Positions 42,421-54,719 of a stretch of 64,000 bases of DNA are shown in pieces (position 1 is the stretch's first letter; every line of letters begins with the position of its first letter). The position numbers were made by a program, and so were the translations under genes. The notes beneath the pieces are model-generated. The model worked only from the letters and a program-made list of their open reading frames with translations. It was not told the DNA's origin and made no database searches. Source of the DNA: Gymnothorax reevesii (Eukaryota > Chordata > Actinopteri > Anguilliformes > Muraenidae); NCBI GenBank assembly GCA_029721435.1, contig CM056573.1, forward strand, positions 151,549,947-151,613,946, read 5' to 3'.

Positions 42421-43184
42421 CAAGAGGCTGTTCTCAGCACAAACATCACAAGCAATGAACACTCCACACTTCTAAAGCAAAGATCAAGCTGCATGCAACA
42501 TTAATACTATTATTTAACATTAATTGTGTGTTCCTTTAATAATCATTAATACTACCAAATAATATGCTTAAGTGGTCATGTTGGGAACGGTTTCCAATTT
42601 CTCCCTGTTGCATATAGTGTTGCTTAAAAAATGGCAAATGCGTTTTGACTTTTTACTGTAGCTGGAGTCTAGGCCGTAACGCCCATATACAATGGGGGGG
42701 TACAAGTCCCCCCAATGTTCAGGCATGCCCCAAACGTCATGCATCTGCTTATTTACAGTTTTACTGAAGTACACACTCCGTTTGCTAAACATATTTCTGC
42801 AGCCCCACGGCCAATGGGAATTCATCCGCGCACGCACGGCTTGGTCACTCGATTCTTTTTCATCATCAAAGAAAAGGTCTAACCTTAACTGACTGTGACA
42901 GTGCAAGCTTTTCTGGACAGGACAACATGTTGTGTACAACAGCGAAAAGGTATCTAACGTAATGAATCTGTTGATAGTGCCTTTCATATTTCCACACACA
43001 TCCACGTCAACATTGATATCAATTATTTGATGATGTGTTTTTACTGTTGAAATATAGAGAGGCGGTCGTCTAACTAACGTTACTAGCAAGCTGATCACCA
43101 CACTGACTGCACCCTCAGCCAAGTTTCAGACCAACAAACGTCAACTAGCTGGCATACCTGCAAATTAATCACCTTCACCTTAAA
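42421..43184. other. No supported feature
   Basis: A minus-strand frame of 184 codons is open at 42568-43122 but shows no domain, no repeated motif and no splice context. It crosses a stretch near 42690-42715 that looks like repeat DNA (ggggtacaagtcccccc hairpin). Confidence 0.35.
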
Positions 43185-43330
43185 AAAATGTACCATGCTG
43201 TACCATGGTATTAATACCATGGTAAACGTACAACAGTATTTTGGGTACGCACTTCGTACCATGGTTAGTACCATGGTAAATGTCCCACGGTATGGTATGG
43301 TAAATATACCATGGTACAGCATGGCACACA
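43185..43330. mobile_element. Palindromic 'taccatggta' MITE
   Basis: Ends 'ccatgctgtaccatggtat' (43193) and 'ataccatggtacagcatgg' (43305) are perfect inverse repeats of each other. The interior contains four more 'accatggt' motifs. About 140 bp, strongly self-complementary. Confidence 0.75.
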
Positions 43331-44079
43331 TCCCAACCCAGCTGGCATTTTAACATTTATTCACTGTTGAATCAGTGTCATGGATCACAGTTGAATCACC
43401 GTTGAATTATGTTTTGATTTTGAAAGATGAATCAAAGTTGATTTTGCTTTGTTTTTTCAACGGCAGGCATGAGTACCATACACAACCTGCACTTTTTTTT
43501 TTTTTTTTTGGCCAGAACGATTTTTAATAGGGGGCACAAATATCTTAGGGGGGGGGGGGTTTATGAGTGAGAAGGGGGTTTAGAACGATGAGGGAAACAT
43601 TTTAAAAGGAAGGGGTAGATGCAGCGAGAGGGAAACATTTTTTTGCAGCAATTCCAGTTTCCACCTCTATGCTCTTCCCTCGTGACATACACTCTGTGTG
43701 CAATCTCTCTACCTTCTTCTGACCTTCTTTTTTGTGTTTTCTTCCATTAATAAGACTGTGAACAAAATACAGTGTGGTCTTAACCACTACACCAACTGAG
43801 TTTGTTGCCAGCTCAGTGCATCAGTATAATAATATATTATATTATATAATACATAAAATAATATATTCATTTATTTTTCTCTCTTTTATTTATTGTCGTG
43901 AATGAGGAGATGTCATGTGAATATCCATTTTGATGTGTTTCATGCTGGTGAGTCGGCAGATCCATTGACCCTGGGAAGAAAAATTTTTTTTGTGATCAAC
44001 TGTTTTTATTTTCTTTTTTCAGAGGTGAGCAAGGAACAGACAACCTAGTATGCGTATATAGTAATAAAATACAGTTCAG
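43331..44079. other. Non-coding, low-complexity
   Basis: Contains a repeated 'gttgaatca' motif (43365-43440), a T18 run near 43494 and a G10 run near 43548. No gene. Confidence 0.4.
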
Positions 44080-45659
44080 ACAGGGCTGTTCACTGACTCC
44101 CCTGATAAACTCTACCAGTGGCGACCCCCCACCCCATCCCTCCCCAACCCATCCCACAGATCTCTAGGTGACGTAAGTACTGTGACATGTTACTTGAAAC
44201 TAAACAAAACTAAATGTAAAAACATGAACAGAAGGATAAACAATGAGCACAGTCAGAGGGCATATGAATTGTCCTTATTTCAGCAGTTCTTTCATTTTGT
44301 CATAGGCTTCTGTCCATTGTATAACAGTTGTTTTGGATGATCCATGTATCTTGGCAACAGAAAGTTCATTAACAATTACATCAAGAAACATATTTAACCA
44401 TTGTGCTCGTGTCAATCTGTGGGGTGGCTGCCAGCGAAGAGCCAGCATTTTCTTGGCTACAGTCAAGCCAGCTAAAAATATTTGTTTTTCAGGATATGGT
44501 AACTGTAGATCGCTTAAAAGCATGACTGTGGGTAAACATGGCACATCTGTACCCAGTATGTCTGACAGAGTAGCGGACACTTGGTGCCAAAAAAGCGCTA
44601 CAGCATTACACTACCAAAACATATGCATGAGATTACATAGTGGGGAAGATATAATCTTCATGGAGTGCCGTTTTCTTGGAGTGAGATAGGACCTATGTAT
44701 AAGATTTTGGTGGATCTGTTGGTGATTTGGGTTCTTAGAGGATTCCGTCACTGTGCCCCAAATTCTGTTCTACGGTATGGATTCTTCATTAACAGGAAGT
44801 CCCAAATCTCTCTGCCACACCTGCTGTATTTGTAGGGGCTTGTAGGAGGATGAGCAAAACAGAGAGTGTAATGTCGAAATCAGGCCCTTGGTTTGACTCT
44901 CTAAAATGGATTGCAAGGTGTGAAGGCTAAGAGGTGTATTCCATGGGACGCCATATGCCCTCATAGAGGATCTTAATTGTAAATACAGGAAAAAGGAATA
45001 TCCAGGCAAGTTATATGTTGTGCGTAAATCATTGAAAGAGCGGAAACCATTGTCATCGAAAATATCTTTCAGCGAGTGTATGCCTCTGTCGCTCTATACG
45101 GAAAAAGAGATGGGGGTATTACCAATAAGAGGTGAATAATTGTGAAAGATGGGAGTGTTCAAATGCCACTTTTTATTTGTTTTAGACAGTTTTACTGCTG
45201 CTCGCCACACAGTAAGGAGGAAGGAAATTATAGGCCCTAAGCATAATTTGAATCGCTTGGGAGGTACTGCCGCATGCAGCAAATCCTGCAATCTGTGAGG
45301 AGAGGCAAGGCTCTCCTCCACTGGTCTCCAACAGAAGCCTTAGGGTTGAACCACACAGAGGGGACGAAGCACATATGGCCAAAAGTAATATTTAAAATTT
45401 GGGACCGAAAGACCGCCCTCAGATTTGTGGCTCTGTAGGGTAGATATTTTAAGATGGGGATGTCTACCCCCACACCCCCCATATGAATTTGGAGACTTCT
45501 AAATCAATCTTTTTCCGGTAATTAGCAGGAGGAGATAAGGGTATCATGGAAGAGAAAAAGTTCATCCGTGGCAAAATGTCCATCTTGATAATAGAGACGC
45601 GGATCTGTAAAGAGTGAGGGTGACGAGACCACCTATTTAGGTCTGTTTCTACATGTGAT

Positions 45660-46945
45660 GGTGCGATCAGGAACCAGTCGCGAGAACCAGGCAATGCAGT
45701 AGAACTTGCTTTATTAATTAAGGGGGAGCACCCCCGCAGGACAGAGGGTAAAAGTACAAAGTCCACAATCCAAAAATCAAAATCCAGTTGGGCAAAAATA
45801 GGATCAAAAACCTGGGCAGCAATCACAGAAATCGTAGTAGGACAGAAATGGGTCTGGTTCACAGGAATAGGTATATCAGAGAAGCAAAGCCAGAATCCAA
45901 TGAGCGTAATCCGAATCGTTACCAGGGCAGCAAACATAGATCTCGTAGTCGGGCAGAAAAAGGTCAACACACACAGATGCAACGATAATCCAAAAATCAC
46001 AAAGGCAAGAATCGAAAGTCGGGCGGTCCAGTCAGAGAGATAAACACTGCATAATCAAGGCGAGAAACGTAGCACGAGAAGACTAAGGAAAACGATCTGA
46101 CTGAGTGTGGCAGTGAAAAGACACCCAATATACACTTCTGGGAAGATCACATGGGGAGAATCACAGGTGCAGAAAGTCAGACTGATTACATGGGGAAGGC
46201 ACATGAGGAAAAGCCTAATCGCATAAAATTGGTCAAAGCCAAAACGCGGACAAGGAACACGAGACATTCCTATAAACAAACATACGGCTCCAGTCACGGA
46301 GTTTCTAACGTGCAAAGATTAATGAGAAAAAGGACAGCACGATCAGGTGTGAGCTTTCACAGAAAATGCAGCAAAGGTAATCAGGGAGAGCCAAGAGGCG
46401 GAGACTAGAACAGGGCGAGTGCTGAGAGCTTGTTAATCAATTAGTAAGTGCAACTGTACAAATCCTTGGTGCTCGTTAGTAAGTTAGTATTATATACAAG
46501 GTTAGTTGTTGTTAGTAATCTTAGGGGAAAATAATAAACTGTTAGTATTGTTAGTAAATAGAAGAGTGAAGCCAGTAAACGAGATCGGAAGGAAGATTGA
46601 AAACCAGAATCCAATAAATCACCCGAAGAGTGAAACACAAGACTGGGGCTGTGTGCAATGAGTAGACATGAGACCAGACAGGGGAGACAAAGTGTAAAGC
46701 AAAATGGAAAACATGAACCGGAATGTGATATGGCAAAATGTAAAACATGGAAAGGCAATCTATGATAAAACATGACAAATCAAAGTAACCAATACTCAAT
46801 ACATGATACAAAGAATTGTCCGACAAGAGCAATAATTCAGAAACACAGGTCAGTAAGAAAATGCAAGACTAGAACATGGGCAATGCAGAACAGAACATGA
46901 GCAAACAGCAGAAACACAACGCTATACGGCTAAGGATGCCATTAA
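45660..46945. mobile_element. Unclassified repeat inserted in the LINE, copy A
   Basis: Interrupts the LINE thumb region between KYLGIDIYPTLK (46951 side) and DLNRWSRHPHSLQ (45650 side). The segment 46395-46630 is shared in the same orientation with 53115-53365 ('gagactagaacagggcga', 'agttagta' repeats, 'accagaatccaataaatcacc'). The 45690-46050 part is a degenerate array of 'cagtcgggcagaaa'-like units. Not coding. Confidence 0.7.
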
Positions 46946-47894
46946 AGTTTTTAGAAGTAATATTGCTTCAATGTTGGATAGATATCAATTCCTAGATACT
47001 TGAGATTCTTCACTACTGGTATAAGACGCGGAAGTGTGGTGGGGTCTAATTTAGAGGTCAAAGGGAGTAGAGCAGATTTCGTCCAATTGATTTTGTAGCC
47101 AGACATGGTACTAAATCCTTTGAAGGTTTCTAGAATATGTGGTAAAGAAACAAGTGCCTTGTCTACAAAAAGCAATACATCATCTGCGAACAAAGCTAAA
47201 TGATGCCTAGTATTATTAAATACGATAGGGCAGATGAAAGGGTGCTGTCTAATGCTCTGGGCTAATGGTTCTAACGAAAGAGCGAATAACAAAGGGGAAA
47301 ACGGGCGCCCTTGGCGGCAATAACGTGAAATGGGAAAGTGAGTGGAGATATTATTCCCTGTGACAATCATAGCTGAAGGGTTAGAGTAAAGTACTTATGT
47401 CTGTTTAATAAATTCAGTACCAAAGCCAAATCACTCTAAAACCATCCACAAGTAGTCCCACTCTAGCCGGTCAAATGTCTTCTCGGCATCTAGCGACAAG
47501 ACAGCCATGGGTGATTCAGTGTCTTTAGAGGCATGTATCACATGTGATAAGCGACGCATATCATCTGATGCCAAGCGAGTTATGAAACCTGTCTGGTCGT
47601 GATGAATTAGCTTGGTCATATAAGGTTCGACTCCTGTGGCTAAAACTCTTGCATATACTTTAATTTCTGTGTTCAAAATAGATAAGGGTCCATAATTACC
47701 ACAGAGTGTGGGGCCCTTATTGGGTTTGGGTAAAACCACTATTATGGCCGAGTTGGATTCCTTGACAAATGAGCCCTATTCAATAGAAAACATGATCATA
47801 TTCAAAAACAATTGTCAAAGCTCTTCCCAGAAAGTAATACAGAATTCAGGGGGTATCCATCCCAACCCGGAGATTTTCCCTTTTTCTTTTCTGT

Positions 47895-47973
47895 AATTGA
47901 AGCACTGATAACTAAAACCCCACAAGTCAAGTCAAGTGCGACTTATGGGGTTTTAGTAATAGGTGCTTCAATT
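47895..47973. repeat. 34-bp-stem hairpin inside the LINE
   Basis: 'aattgaagcac' + 'actaaaaccccacaagtc' is followed by its inverse 'gacttatggggttttagt' + 'gtgcttcaatt' with a loop of about 11 bases. It lies in the RT coding sequence, so it looks like a templated inverse duplication. Confidence 0.75.
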
Positions 47974-49640
47974 GCATTGTGTAATTCAATCAGGGTGATC
48001 GGTCTACTAGAATAATTGGCATCATCATGCGTGAGAGGGGGAAGCTCTTGATTAAGTAAAGTTTTTAGATTTGTCTTTATCTAAGGAGATTTCAGAGGAA
48101 TATAATGAAGCATAAAATGAATGAAATTCTGCATTAATCTCCTTAGGATCAGATAGCAGAGCTTGTTCTGATTGGATAGCCATAATATTGGAGCATTTTT
48201 CATTTTTCTGCAGTCTCATCGCAAGATGATGACTGGGACTGGGTCTAGCACCATAGAAGTGGTAGTTAATTCTTGTTCGTTGAATCTGAAATTCTGCTTT
48301 AGACCTCAAAAGGGAATTTAGGTCCACCCTGACTGAATCTATATCTTTCTTCTGAGTAGCTCAAGTTTTGCTGTTCTTGTTCAAGAAGAAGTAATCTAGA
48401 TTCAAGTTCTGATATTCTGCCCAGTCTAGACTTATTCAAATAATAAGAGAAAGACATTGATACGTTTCTAATACAACCCTTGATTGCATACCAAGGCATG
48501 CGAGGGTCTCCAACTGTACCAGCATTCTCAGCCAGAAAGGTATTTAATTCAAACCTAAAGTGGTCACAGAAATCTTAATTTTTCAGAAGTTACATTAAAG
48601 TGCCATCTAGAGGCCCTGACAGGTGCGTCCCTGAGAGTGAGTTTTGCAATGACTACGCCATGGTCAGACATTGTTGGGAAGGATATTTACATCATGGACC
48701 TGTAATATCGCATTAAGAGAAGCTGGTAAACAATCTATTCTAGAGTATGTTTTGTGTCTATTTGAGTAGAAACTGTACTGTTTAGATGAGGAATGTGCGG
48801 TGCGAAACAAATCGATCTGCTATGAGACCTTGAAATGCAACGGTTACGGGGTTATGAGAATGCTGGTCCCCCTGGTGATGTGATCGATCGAGCCCAGGAT
48901 TCAATGTGGCGTTTATGCCGGCGCCTATAATAACAGCGAAGTTTTGCATGCTTGACAAAAGCATATTATAAAATTACGCTTCATAATGATTTGGGGCATA
49001 AATGGAAATAAAACAAATGTGACGACCCGCGCTAACGGTTTTAAGGTAGGGAATTCGCCAATCTACCCCGCCAAAACTTTCTATAATTGTCAAAAAAGAG
49101 AACGTTTAAGCAAAACAAGCGAACCACGTGATTTAATAACATAGGAAGAGGCAGCTGCAGTATAATAATGCTTATTAGCAAACCGTTTAACATCAGAATC
49201 TCTTAAGTGCGATTCCTGTACGAATGCCACATCAATATCACGCCTGTGCAAATAATCTACACACATTGCACGTTTAGTTTGACCATTCAGGCCATTAATG
49301 TTCCAACTAGCAACTTTTATAGTTGTCATGACATAAAGCTAAACTGGGCAAAATATGAGAAGAATTACAGCACACAATGAACTGAGGGAAAACAAGTAGT
49401 TTCAGCGAGAAAAAATTATCACCCAAGACCCGGGTCGCCACAGCCCCAAATAACAAAAAAACAAAATAGGGTAGAATGGGTAGAATAATTTGAGCAGAAC
49501 AAACCATTGTTTGTGGCCGAGTTGGGTTAAGGTTAGGTATAGGAATAGGGACAGCATTCCTTATGAGTTGGGTTAAGGTTAGGTCAACAGTGTCATGGCT
49601 GCCACCTTTATGAGCTTGCCGCATGTATAGACGCTCTAGA

Positions 49641-51199
49641 AATTAAAGTGTAAATTCTCTTCACTGGATGTGCGCTCAACGTTTTTCCACACCCGAATAT
49701 TTCACTTAGTATCGGAACATTAAGGTAAGCTGAAAAAGTTGTGATTTTTTCGATTTTGCTGGACGTTGTGTGTGGTAAGTTCGATTTTGTTTGACACCGT
49801 TGATTCCAGATTTTTTTTTTTTTTTGGTGGTTTTGGACAATTTTTTTCCCCTTTTTTTGAGCAAGTTTTTAGTTTAGGTTCAGCCCAGAGTAGGAAGCCT
49901 GCAAAAGACTCGCCCTACTTTTGTTTTGGTCAGGAGGAAGACTGATTTGATGACTCAGGGCTGTAGTCTTCAGGGGCCCTGCTTTTAGCCAGTTTAACTC
50001 CAACTGATTTTTTTGGTTTTTATTTTTGATCTGTATTTATGAAACATTTCCTAGGGCATCTTTGTTTTTGCATTGTAATTTCTGGGCCAAAGAAAGAAAG
50101 TCACCTTCACATTGCTGATAGCCATAATAAAGTAAAGTAAAATGCTAGGTTTGGATTCTGACATTTGTAAAAATACCCCACACACTCATATAATTAAGAA
50201 AAAAAATATTCTGCAAGTGATTTTTCTGTCATACTTTTCAAATGTCCAAATGTCTTATATCGTTTGGAAAAAATGGGCCTCACTGAAGCGGGCAATACCC
50301 CTCAGCCCTGAAGGTCACTGCTGCAAGGTCAAAGGTCAAACTGGGACAAAACCTCAAAAAGGCACACCTACCCCCCATGGGGAGTCCAAATATGCAATAT
50401 GAACTTCCTAACCCAAGTGGTTACAGGGGGCTGCCAAGCTGTCACGGAATTACAGTCCTACTACATTTTGGGTTGTAACTCTACAACTAAATAAGATAAA
50501 ATCAAGCATGATGTGTCATATTGAAGGTATTAACTTGTTCTTTAATATTATTTAGTGAAAATATATTTTTGAGAAATTTTCATAGAAGAAACAAGCAAAA
50601 ACTACTCCGTCACGGAATTACACAAAATTGACGTGGTTTTTTAAATGTTGTGTTTAACTATTCAGAAAATGATGTTCCTGTCATAGTTATGAAACTTCAA
50701 TATGTTCATATTTAAGGTGTTTTTTGTTAATACTGTAAGTTATAAAGTTATAGAAGCAAATATTGACTTTAACCCTGCTTTATGGGCAAGAAATTTCAAA
50801 AAGTCAATGTCACGGAATTACAAGAGGCAAATTGTCTGGAATGACAGCAATAGTATTAATTAGTTTCAATGTACTCATTTCAATATATTATACATATATA
50901 CATAATTATTTACATTTTTACAGTTAAGCAATATATTACAATGAGTTTGCCACTTATAATGACCAATCATAACACATACTTCAGTTTTTTTTTTTTAATT
51001 CTCAATGTCAACATTGGCTTGGCGGCCCCCTACAGAGAAATAGCCCAGACAAAATTGGCAGCCGCACGCCCGCCTGCTGAAGGCCCGACAATACCCCTCG
51101 TGCCCGAGTTGGGCTGAGGGGTAAAAACCACAATAAAGGTGCAGTTGCATTTTGACCAGTAGAGTATTTGCATGGCTCAGACTGTGTTACTCAGAGGTA
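49641..51199. repeat. Non-coding, with a repeated 'gtcacggaattaca' motif
   Basis: 'tcacggaattaca' occurs near 50442, 50610 and 50809 at about 170-200 bp spacing. A duplicated 'gttgggttaaggttaggt' lies at 49521 and 49566. Otherwise AT-rich with poly-T at 49810. No exon. Confidence 0.45.
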
Positions 51200-51945
51200 C
51201 ACTGCCCAGCCAAAAAAAATCTAATATTTTGTTGGACCAGCTTTAGCTTTGATAGCAGCATGTATTTGCCAAGTCATCTTTTGATAAGATTATGCAATTT
51301 CACACCATTTATTTCTGACCAGAGTTGCATTAATGTTTCAGCAAGATGTGTTTATGATGGGAGAATAGGACCACTGCGGAAAGTCTTCTTTAGCACATCC
51401 CAAAGATTCTCAATGGAGTTAAGGTCTGAATTCTGTGGTCGCCAATCCATGAGTAAAAATGTCTCATGTGGCCTGAACCACTCTTTCACAATTTGAGCCC
51501 AATGAATCCTGGCATTATCATCTTGGAATATACCTGTGCCATCAGGGAAGAAAGAAATCCATTGATGGTGGTCATTGAGCATATTCAGAGCATGTATTTT
51601 TGCATGAGCTAGACCTGACCAACTGAAGCAACCCTAGATCATAGCACTGCTCCCACAGCTTAGTACTGCTGGCACTAGGCATGATGGGTGCATCACTTCT
51701 TCCACCTCTCTTCTTACCATGATGCACCCGTCACTCTGGAACAGGGTAAAAGTAGACTCATCAGACCATATGGCCTTTTTACATTGCTCAAGAGTCCAAT
51801 CCAATGAGTCTTTTTTCCCCCAGCCTCACTGATTAGTGGTTTTCTTATGGCTACTCAGTTTAGTCCCAATCCCTTGAGTTTTCTTTGCATTGTGTGTGGA
51901 GATACTCCTTCACTATTAGACACAGACTTCAGATCTACTCAGGGC
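51200..51945 (-). mobile_element. Tc1-like element fragment
   Basis: Starts after TA (51198-51199) with 'cactgcccagccaaaaaaa', a typical Tc1 terminus. The other end was not found; text becomes unrelated near 51945. Confidence 0.7.
51352..51845 (-). pseudogene. Tc1 transposase C-terminal part
   Basis: The minus strand reads [20 protein letters not shown], then [20 protein letters not shown] followed by [16 protein letters not shown] and SPDLNPIENLWD (here [12 protein letters not shown]) are the second and third catalytic-box contexts of Tc1. Upstream (51600-51845) the frame is broken but gives SDESTFTLF-like text. The N-terminus is missing. Confidence 0.78.
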
Positions 51946-52179
51946 TTCCGCCAAAATATTTTTCAGAGGGGGAATTCCCTTTCCAACTTTTTTTTTGGGG
52001 GGGGATTTTCAATTTGTTGGGAGGATTTCAGTATGTTACAGCTAGTTGTCACAACCATAAGAGACTGTAACAACTATTCATTTATGATATTGAGGTGAAC
52101 TGAAACAAGACAAAAGCGCTCACAAAAATAAAACATAAAAAAAAAAAATGTAATTACTGCACTCAGTGTTACGCAATGC
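51946..52179. other. No supported feature
   Basis: G-run at 51998-52004 and poly-A at 52139-52148; nothing coding. Confidence 0.3.
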
Positions 52180-53370
52180 AGGAAACACACTGGGAAACAT
52201 GGAACTCGGAAACACTGACTCAGAAGAAGGAATAAAGGGGAGAGACGCCATACGCAGGGAAACCAAATAATTTATTAATAAGACTAAAAACCTCAGAAGG
52301 GAGAAAAAAACATGGCACACGGGCCAAAACAGCAACCGTGCGACAGCACTGAAAGAGGGCAACTCGCGAAACAGCCTGGGGGCAACTCGGGAAACAGACT
52401 GAGGGCAACTCTGGAAACTCAGGAGGCTCGGAAGACAACAGGCGGGGGGCAGACACAGGACTCTGCGACGGGCTCAGCAGGCAGGGAACAGGCTGGGGAA
52501 CACAGCAGGCAGGGGGGCAGACACGGACGGGGCTGGCTCAGGAACACAGCAGGCAGGGGGCAGACTCGGACTCAAACGACGGACACAGCTGGCAGATGGC
52601 TAACTCGGATGGCACAGCTGGCAGGGGGCAGAGGAGGCTCGGAAGACAAACAGGCGGGGGCAGACTCGGACGGGGAAGGCTCGGGAACACAGCAGGCCGG
52701 GGGCAGACTCGGATGCACAGCTGGAAGGGAGGGGAGTGAGGAGAGACACGGAGCGTGAAGAGATGGGGCATGAAGGCGAATGGAATGAACAGAGAGAGGG
52801 CGATGGGGAACGAAGGGAACGTGAGCGAACGAAGTCAGATCTGATGTGCACTGCTGGGCTGGGAACATGTATAGAGAGGGGGCAAGGACAACTCAGGTGC
52901 GGAAAATTAATAGAATTAACAAGGGGTGGAACACAAGGGAAACCTAATTACACGAAACAGAAAAACATTAACACATGGATGAGGATCACAAGACTCTCCC
53001 AAAGACGGGATAAATAAACTGAATAAAGACTCCTAAGTGCATAGAGTAAGAAGCAGGACAGATGAGATAAGTGCAGAGAATCTGCAGGAAACAGCGGAGC
53101 CAGTTAAACGAAAGCAAGAGGAGGAGACTAGAACAGGGCGAATGCGGAGAGGTCGTTAGTCAATTAGTAAGTGCAGCTGTACAATCCCGGGTGCTCGTTA
53201 GTACATTAGTCTCATATACAATGTTAGTTTTGGTTACTAAATTATAGAAAACAACAAACTGTTAGTACAGGTTAGTAATATAGAAAAGCAAGGGTAAATT
53301 AGCAAATGAGAACGGAAGGGAGGCTGAAACCCAGAATCCATTAAATCACCCGAAATAGTGTCACGATCTA
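52180..53370. mobile_element. Unclassified repeat, copy B
   Basis: The segment 53115-53365 matches 46395-46630 (the copy inside the LINE). The upstream half carries a GC-rich array rather than the AT-richer array of copy A, so the two copies share a conserved end and a variable internal array. Confidence 0.65.
52480..52735 (+). repeat. GC-rich minisatellite
   Basis: Degenerate units built around 'aacacagcaggcaggggg' and 'cagactcgga' recur at about 52500, 52545, 52615 and 52690. The array keeps several frames open on both strands by chance. Confidence 0.7.
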
Positions 53371-53486
53371 TTTCTACAAAAACGGCAATGAACTAATGAC
53401 GCGCCCGGGGTGAAAGCAAAGACCGTACATGGGTAAGACGTGGACTGGAATAATACAGGAGAGATACGAAATGGGAAACACTATAA

Positions 53487-53690
53487 CAGGGGTCCCCAAT
53501 CTTTCCCAGAAAGGGCCGGTGTGGGTGCAGGCTTTCATTACAACCAAGCAGCTACACACCTGAGGCTACTAATCAAGCTTATTAGCAGAGAGTCCAGGGG
53601 TTGATTAGTAGTATCAGGTGTGTAGCTGCTTGGTTGCAATGAAAACGTGCACCCACACTGGCCCTTTCTAGGAAAGATTGGGGACCCCTG
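53487..53690. mobile_element. hAT-like MITE, 204 bp
   Basis: Ends 'caggggtccccaatcttt' and 'aaagattggggacccctg' are perfect inverse repeats. Subterminal sequences pair as well (gggccggtgtgggtgca against tgcacccacactggccc, and agcagctacacacctga-like text twice). Non-coding. Confidence 0.88.
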
Positions 53691-54497
53691 CACAAAGACA
53701 TAAGACTAAAAATGGACATCACAAAAATAAAAACCTAAAATTGACTAACCAAAACAGAACATAACACAGTGACTGAGTGACTGCATAAAACTCGAGGGGG
53801 GGGAAAAGAAAAAGAAAAAAAAAACAAGTTACAACTGCCACTGACTATAATTAGATAATGGATATTACGCGACAGTACGGTATGCTTTAGAACAGGACTG
53901 GACTTGACTAGATTCTCTGGTCAACAAACAAACCTGCAAAGACACAAAAAATAGCAGCGCTTTCGCTAAGCAGCGCGATTCTCGGTCGCAACGTATATCC
54001 GCATGGAACCTCTAAGTGAAAAACAAAATTGACAGGAACGAAAGGCGACACTTTGGAAACCGTTATCGTAAATTAAAGACTGGCATTGACAACATGAAAA
54101 AAAATCATTGACGTACAAGCCTCCCCCATTATAAAAATTATTGACTTGATTTGAAGCGAGTCAGGTGAATAAACATTTTAATGAATAGACGACAGGTGCA
54201 GACGGCGCAAACCTTTCCCCCCAAGGCGAACATGTGTACAGCGCTGGGCAGGCTAGTGATTACCATGTCTGAAATTAGGGACGACGTTGGCCATGAAGAT
54301 GTACAGCCACTGCCCTCTTTGCGGTGCTGCGCAACGAACGGGGCGATTCGAGATAATCTGCGGTCTGCGGTCAATGGCCAGCGGCAGGAAAACGTGCCCA
54401 GTAATTGGCTAGTTACTCTCTGAATGTCCAATCTATTCAAATTTCGTGGGCGTGAATGAACGAGCAAGTCAAGCAGTACTTGTATAGGTACTTTAAA
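53691..54497. other. Non-coding, nothing recognised
   Basis: Includes an A/G-rich tract at 53795-53825. No exon or element identified. Confidence 0.3.
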
Positions 54498-54607
54498 GCC
54501 GCTTGCACACTGGACGCGAAACGAATTTTTCGCACGACAGATTAAATTGACTTTGAACGTGATCGGTCGTGCAAAACATTCGTTTCGCGTCCAGTGTGCA
54601 AGCAGCA
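54498..54607. mobile_element. Hairpin MITE (cacactggacgcgaaacga)
   Basis: 'gcttgcacactggacgcgaa' + 'acgaat' and its inverse 'attcgtttcgcgtccagtgt' + 'gcaagc' form a stem of about 40 bp with a loop of about 27 bases. Related degenerate pieces lie at 41298-41460. Confidence 0.85.
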
Positions 54608-54719
54608 TAATTCACTGAAAACATGTGCGGGAATGGCCCGTTTTAACCATTTTTCAATGGTTATTTCAATGGAAAGTTGTACCATGCATCCAAATTACTA
54701 ACATGTCTAAAAAGTTGGC

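Larger units (their letters stand above)
44275..49329 (-). pseudogene. L1/Tx1 ORF2 (endonuclease-RT), broken
   Basis: Endonuclease N-terminus: KVASWNINGLNGQTKRAMCV, then DIDVAFVQESHLRDSDVKRF, the APE-type N and E boxes. RT: VVLPKPNKGPTLCGNYGPLS, YMTKLIHHDQTGFITRLAS, AVLSLDAEKTFDRLEWDYLW, then SRYCRQGRPFSPLLFALSLE and HLALFADDVLLFV with the F-A-D-D catalytic box intact. After the insertion: VSIIKMDILPRMNFFSSMIP. Tail: SATLSDILGTDVPCLPTVML and QWLNMFLDVIVNELSVAKIH. DLDAEKTF has E where the usual residue is A in this family (DAEKAFD). Several frameshifts and stops; inactive. Confidence 0.85.
44080..49640 (-). mobile_element. L1/Tx1-like LINE, split by a later insertion
   Basis: Minus-strand ORF2 pieces appear in correct order from right to left: endonuclease start (49329), RT (47739-46951), C-terminal region (45650-45464 and 44580-44275). 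The RT and thumb are separated by a 1.3-kb foreign repeat (45660-46945). No ORF1 was recognised, so the 5' end is probably truncated near 49640. Confidence 0.85.

Noticed and set aside
42568..43122. 184-codon open frame on the minus strand
   Set aside because: No recognisable domain, no splice context, mixed composition, and it crosses repeat-like sequence; likely chance.
49521..49585. Telomere-like repeat (ggttaaggttagg)
   Set aside because: Only two short degenerate copies; not an interstitial telomere array.
52312..52758. 148-codon frame in a GC-rich array
   Set aside because: Kept open by the minisatellite; open frames exist on both strands there.
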